Below the pieces are notes generated by a model. That model had not been told where the DNA came from. It saw only the letters and a program-made list of their open reading frames with translations, and did no database searches. 64,000 nt of DNA from an uncultured Carboxylicivirga sp. (GTDB lineage Bacteria > Bacteroidota > Bacteroidia > Bacteroidales > Marinilabiliaceae). Location: the NCBI RefSeq assembly GCF_963674565.1, contig NZ_OY771430.1, positions 4,526,001 through 4,590,000 on the forward strand, given 5' to 3'. The translations under genes and the position numbers were made by a program. Shown one piece after another: positions 61,057-64,000 of the stretch; position 1 is the first letter of the stretch, and the number at the start of each line of letters is the position of its first letter.

Positions 61057-63006
61057 ATGAATCAAATACTGAAACTAATAGTTAAGTACGTTATTAAAAG
61101 TCATAATACCAGTTCTGTAGATGCAGTTAAAAATAGTATACTGAGGATTATGTTGCTGTTTGGTATTTTTATGGGTCATGTAAATATAACTGAAGGAAGC
61201 AATCACGATACAGATTATTTGCTTGAAAATTATACCAAATTAGAAGTAGAAATTCCCATGCGCGATGGGGTTAAATTGTTTACAGTTATTTATACCCCTA
61301 AAGATAGGTCGGAGAGCTATCCTATTTTATACAACCGCACTCCATATAATGTAGCACCCTATGGTGAGGATTATGGTTTTAATTTCAGAAGGGGTTTGTT
61401 TCCTGAGTTTCTTCGTGAGAAATTCATTTTTGTATTTCAGGATGTTAGAGGGAGATTTATGTCGGAAGGTAAATACCAACACATGACTCCTTTTATTGCA
61501 AATAAAAGCTCAAATAGTGATGTGGATGAGAGTTCTGATGCTTATGATACCATTGACTGGTTGATTAAAAATTTGGAAAACAATAACGGACGAGCCGGAA
61601 TGTGGGGTATTTCTTATCCGGGTTATTATACTTCATGTGCTGCTATTGATGCCCATCCTGCTTTAAAATGTGTATCACCCCAGGCACCTATTTCAGATTG
61701 GTTCTACGACGATCCGCATCATCACGGTGCTTTCTTTTTATTAAACATGGGATTTTTTGCTGCAATGGATATTCCCCGGCAAAGTCCATATCAGGACTGG
61801 CTTGAACCCTATGACTGGAACAATCCCGATGGATATGACTTCTTCATGAAGATGGGACCATTATCAAATGTGAAAAAATACTATTTCGGAGATAGCATTA
61901 CATTCTGGAATGAATTAGCGAAGCATCCAAATTACGATCAATTCTGGCAAGACCGAAATATTCTTCCTCATCTGAAAGATATTAAACCTGCCGTATTGGT
62001 TGTTGGCGGATGGTATGATGCAGAAGATCTGTATGGAACTTTTAAAACGTATAGATCCATTGAGGAAAATTCACCAAATGGAAACAACCGTTTGGTAATC
62101 GGTCCATGGATTCATGGAGGCTGGGCACGCACAGATGGCGATTATTTGGGAAATGTTTCTTTCGAGGAAAAAACATCATTGTATTATCGTCACCAGATTG
62201 AGCTGCCGTTTTTTAAGTACTATCTCAAGGATGAAGGTAGTTTAGATGTGGCTGAAGCAACTCTTTTTATGACCGGCAAAAACGAATGGAGAGAGTTCGA
62301 TCAGTGGCCGCCAAAAGATGTGGAATCAAAGAAACTCTTTTTTCACGATAAGGGAAAGCTGTCGTTTTCAGCTGTTCAATCAACAGAACAGCCCTTTGAT
62401 GAATTCGTTAGCGACCCTTCTAAACCTGTCCCATATACCGAAGAGACTGCCTTTGGTATGACCAAGGAATACATGACCGATGATCAGCGTTTTGCTGCCC
62501 GTCGACCTGATGTATTGGTTTTTGAAACGGATGTGCTGGAGGAGGAACTGATTTTAGCCGGACCATTAATGGCTCGTTTGAAAGTATCCACAACCGGAAC
62601 CGATGCCGATTGGGTAGTAAAATTAATTGATGTCTATCCATCAGATGCGGAGGATAATGCACATACCCGACCAGGACTAAAAATGGCAGGATATCAACAA
62701 ATGGTTCGCAGCGAAGTAATCCGTGGTCGTTTCCGTAATAGTTATGAGAACCCTGAGCCTTTTAAACCGGGGAAAGTAGAAGATATTAATCTGGAGTTGC
62801 AGGATGTATTACATTGCTTTAAAAAAGGGCATAAGATAATGATTCAGGTTCAGAGCTCTTGGTTTCCTTTAGTTGACCGAAATCCGCAGAAATATGTGGA
62901 TAATATTTTTGAGGCTTTACCTGAGGATTTTATCAAGGCTACACATAAGGTCTATCATTCAACCCAAAACCAATCTTTTATTGAAGTTAACCTGCTGAAG
63001 GAATAG
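61057..63006 (+). CDS. CocE/NonD-family serine hydrolase
   Basis: The 649-residue protein belongs to the CocE, X-Pro dipeptidyl-peptidase-like hydrolases. The substrate-side start is VEIPMRDGVKLFTVIYTP. The nucleophile is S186 in GMWGISYPGYYT, with the catalytic aspartate in VGGWYDAEDLYG and the histidine in IGPWIHGGWAR. The C-terminal jelly-roll domain runs from about residue 470 to the end. Known members hydrolyse acyl amides or esters, such as glutaryl-7-ACA, or proline peptides; the substrate here is unknown. A hydrophobic stretch at residues 31-45 may be a late signal or anchor. Confidence 0.88.
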   Translation: MNQILKLIVKYVIKSHNTSSVDAVKNSILRIMLLFGIFMGHVNITEGSNHDTDYLLENYTKLEVEIPMRDGVKLFTVIYTPKDRSESYPILYNRTPYNVAPYGEDYGFNFRRGLFPEFLREKFIFVFQDVRGRFMSEGKYQHMTPFIANKSSNSDVDESSDAYDTIDWLIKNLENNNGRAGMWGISYPGYYTSCAAIDAHPALKCVSPQAPISDWFYDDPHHHGAFFLLNMGFFAAMDIPRQSPYQDWLEPYDWNNPDGYDFFMKMGPLSNVKKYYFGDSITFWNELAKHPNYDQFWQDRNILPHLKDIKPAVLVVGGWYDAEDLYGTFKTYRSIEENSPNGNNRLVIGPWIHGGWARTDGDYLGNVSFEEKTSLYYRHQIELPFFKYYLKDEGSLDVAEATLFMTGKNEWREFDQWPPKDVESKKLFFHDKGKLSFSAVQSTEQPFDEFVSDPSKPVPYTEETAFGMTKEYMTDDQRFAARRPDVLVFETDVLEEELILAGPLMARLKVSTTGTDADWVVKLIDVYPSDAEDNAHTRPGLKMAGYQQMVRSEVIRGRFRNSYENPEPFKPGKVEDINLELQDVLHCFKKGHKIMIQVQSSWFPLVDRNPQKYVDNIFEALPEDFIKATHKVYHSTQNQSFIEVNLLKE

Positions 63007-63031
63007 TTTTGAGGCGTGATTAATTATCCAT

Positions 63032-63056
63032 AAAAAATCCCGACTTAGTCGGGATT
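63032..63056 (-). terminator. Terminator of gpsA overlapping its stop codon
   Basis: Arms AATCCCGAC (63036-63044) and GTCGGGATT (63048-63056) form a perfect 9-bp stem around a three-base loop. On the minus strand it ends in six U residues (63032-63037). The stem begins within the gpsA stop codon (63055-63057). It also faces the end of the convergent CocE gene. Confidence 0.85.
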
Positions 63057-64000
63057 ATCTTAAATGTTCTGTCAGCAACCGAATTTCAATTGCTGGTGAT
63101 ATTTTCTCGTAGATGATATTGTAAACCGCTTCGCAAATTGGCATGTTTACTTTGTATTTATCATTGATCTCTTTAATACTTTTAACTGCATAGTATCCCT
63201 CTGCTATCATCAGCATCTCCATTTGTGCATATTTAACCGAGTATCCTTTACCTACCATGGTACCAAACATCCGGTTTCGACTAAATTGTGAATAAGCTGT
63301 TACCAGTAAGTCACCGAGGTATGCCGAGCTTTTTATATCACGCGTTATCGGATGTACAGTGTCTACAAATCGTTTTATTTCTTGTATACCATTGGAGATT
63401 AATACCGCCTGGAAGTTATCACCATAACCTAATCCGTGACAAATACCGGAAGCAACAGCCATAATGTTTTTCAGAACAGCCGAATACTCAGTTCCATAAA
63501 TATCATCTGTTACAGATGTCATGATATAGGAACAATCGAGGAACGAGGCAAATTTTCTACCCCGTTTAATATCCTGACAAGCAATAGTAAGATAAGACAA
63601 ACGTTCCAAAGCAACCTCTTCAGCATGACAAGGTCCACTGATAACTCCGATAGAGTCGGTTGGTACGTTGTAAAATTTATGCAGGTACTGTCCGATAATC
63701 AGGTTTTCCTGGGGAACCAAACCCTTAATAGCCGATACAATGAATTTATCATTCAGTGGCTCAGAAAGATCGGAAAGTGCTGATTTGATAAACGCTGAAG
63801 GAACAGCCAGTATAATTATATCTGATCTTTTTACAATCTCATTGATGTCATCAGAGAAGAAAATATTCTCTGTTTCAAACATCACACTTGAAAGATAATT
63901 AGGGTTGTGTTTTTTCTTTTTGAATTCGGTAATGTGTATTGGGTTACGGAAGTACCAGTTGATAGAAGGAACATTGTTCAACAACATCTTTGCTATGGCT
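63055..64000 (-). CDS. gpsA: Glycerol-3-phosphate dehydrogenase (NAD(P)+), 5' end outside window
   Basis: GpsA reduces dihydroxyacetone phosphate to sn-glycerol-3-phosphate for phospholipid synthesis. The frame stays open through base 64000 and reads AIAKMLLNN, following what should be the GxGxxG nucleotide motif beyond the window. The visible 315 residues have DIIILAVPSAFI, VSAIKGL, GVISGPCHAEEVALERLS and the active-site lysine region EYSAVLKNIMAVASGICHG. SSAYLGDLLVTAYS is the conserved substrate part. Only about 15-20 N-terminal residues are missing. It is transcribed leftward into its own terminator. Confidence 0.95.
   Translation of the reverse strand, partial: AIAKMLLNNVPSINWYFRNPIHITEFKKKKHNPNYLSSVMFETENIFFSDDINEIVKRSDIIILAVPSAFIKSALSDLSEPLNDKFIVSAIKGLVPQENLIIGQYLHKFYNVPTDSIGVISGPCHAEEVALERLSYLTIACQDIKRGRKFASFLDCSYIMTSVTDDIYGTEYSAVLKNIMAVASGICHGLGYGDNFQAVLISNGIQEIKRFVDTVHPITRDIKSSAYLGDLLVTAYSQFSRNRMFGTMVGKGYSVKYAQMEMLMIAEGYYAVKSIKEINDKYKVNMPICEAVYNIIYEKISPAIEIRLLTEHLR

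Noticed and set aside
1..64000. tRNA, rRNA, riboswitch and insertion-sequence signals
   Set aside because: I looked for cloverleaf-like blocks, conserved rRNA stretches, transposase motifs and terminal inverted repeats with target duplications, and saw none that I could support.

Overview
The window reads as one chromosome segment of a Bacteroidota bacterium, probably a marine or anaerobic member of Bacteroidales/Marinilabiliales. The evidence is type IX secretion C-terminal sorting domains, TonB-dependent receptor architecture, DUF5777 and DUF1080 proteins, Bacteroidota-type promoter -7 elements (TAnnTTTG), A/T-rich spacers that usually lack Shine-Dalgarno sites, and the split methylmalonyl-CoA mutase. 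No rRNA, tRNA, CRISPR array, insertion sequence or prophage was recognised.

Layout. 1-7.3 kb is a housekeeping block: the end of obg, a membrane-anchored MutS-like ATPase, topoisomerase IV (parE, parC) and shikimate kinase. 7.3-15.8 kb carries a small membrane protein and an almost complete tetrapyrrole pathway in one direction (hemA, hemC, hemD, hemB, hemL, hemE, hemN), from glutamyl-tRNA to protoporphyrinogen IX. 16-18.3 kb is a tandem array of four paralogous small lipoproteins separated by repeated, hairpin-bearing spacers. 18.4-22.5 kb encodes two large exported proteins, a metallo-beta-lactamase-fold protein with a discoidin domain and a multidomain type IX secretion cargo. 22.6-25 kb (minus strand) has a lipoprotein and the nickel-pincer cofactor genes larB and larE. 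25.2-31.8 kb is a four-gene RND efflux operon with its TetR regulator. 32-39.3 kb has a cell-envelope protein, a ROK sugar kinase, a small DMT transporter, and mutA and mutB with a four-helix-bundle gene inserted between them. 39.4-42.7 kb (minus strand) is a c-type-haem group: a chemoreceptor with a CxxCH sensor domain, a cytochrome c, a DUF5777 barrel and a haem lipoprotein. 43-51.8 kb holds a tannase-like esterase and a 3-keto-glycoside-type operon (DUF1080, two Tat-exported Gfo/Idh/MocA oxidoreductases, ApbE, a small membrane protein), divergent from a membrane-bound winged-helix regulator. 52-58.7 kb has a Bcr/CflA transporter, a family 4 rhamnogalacturonan lyase, and a Fur/Zur-type regulator, TonB receptor and membrane methyltransferase trio. 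58.9-64 kb contains a degenerate CPBP protein, two unknown envelope proteins, a CocE-type hydrolase and the start-truncated gpsA.

The least explained signal lies between genes. The hemB-hemL, hemL-hemE and hemE-hemN gaps are built of degenerate 7-nt units in strict register, partly as inverted arrays. A related 7-8-nt inverted array flanks the four-helix-bundle gene between mutA and mutB. I read these as filled and empty versions of one kind of small element, which is an inference. Other points to check are a probable frameshift at the 3' end of hemD, a Fur-type 7-1-7 palindrome before the TonB receptor gene, a 17-nt palindrome in the DUF1080/regulator divergent region, and the lipoprotein array.
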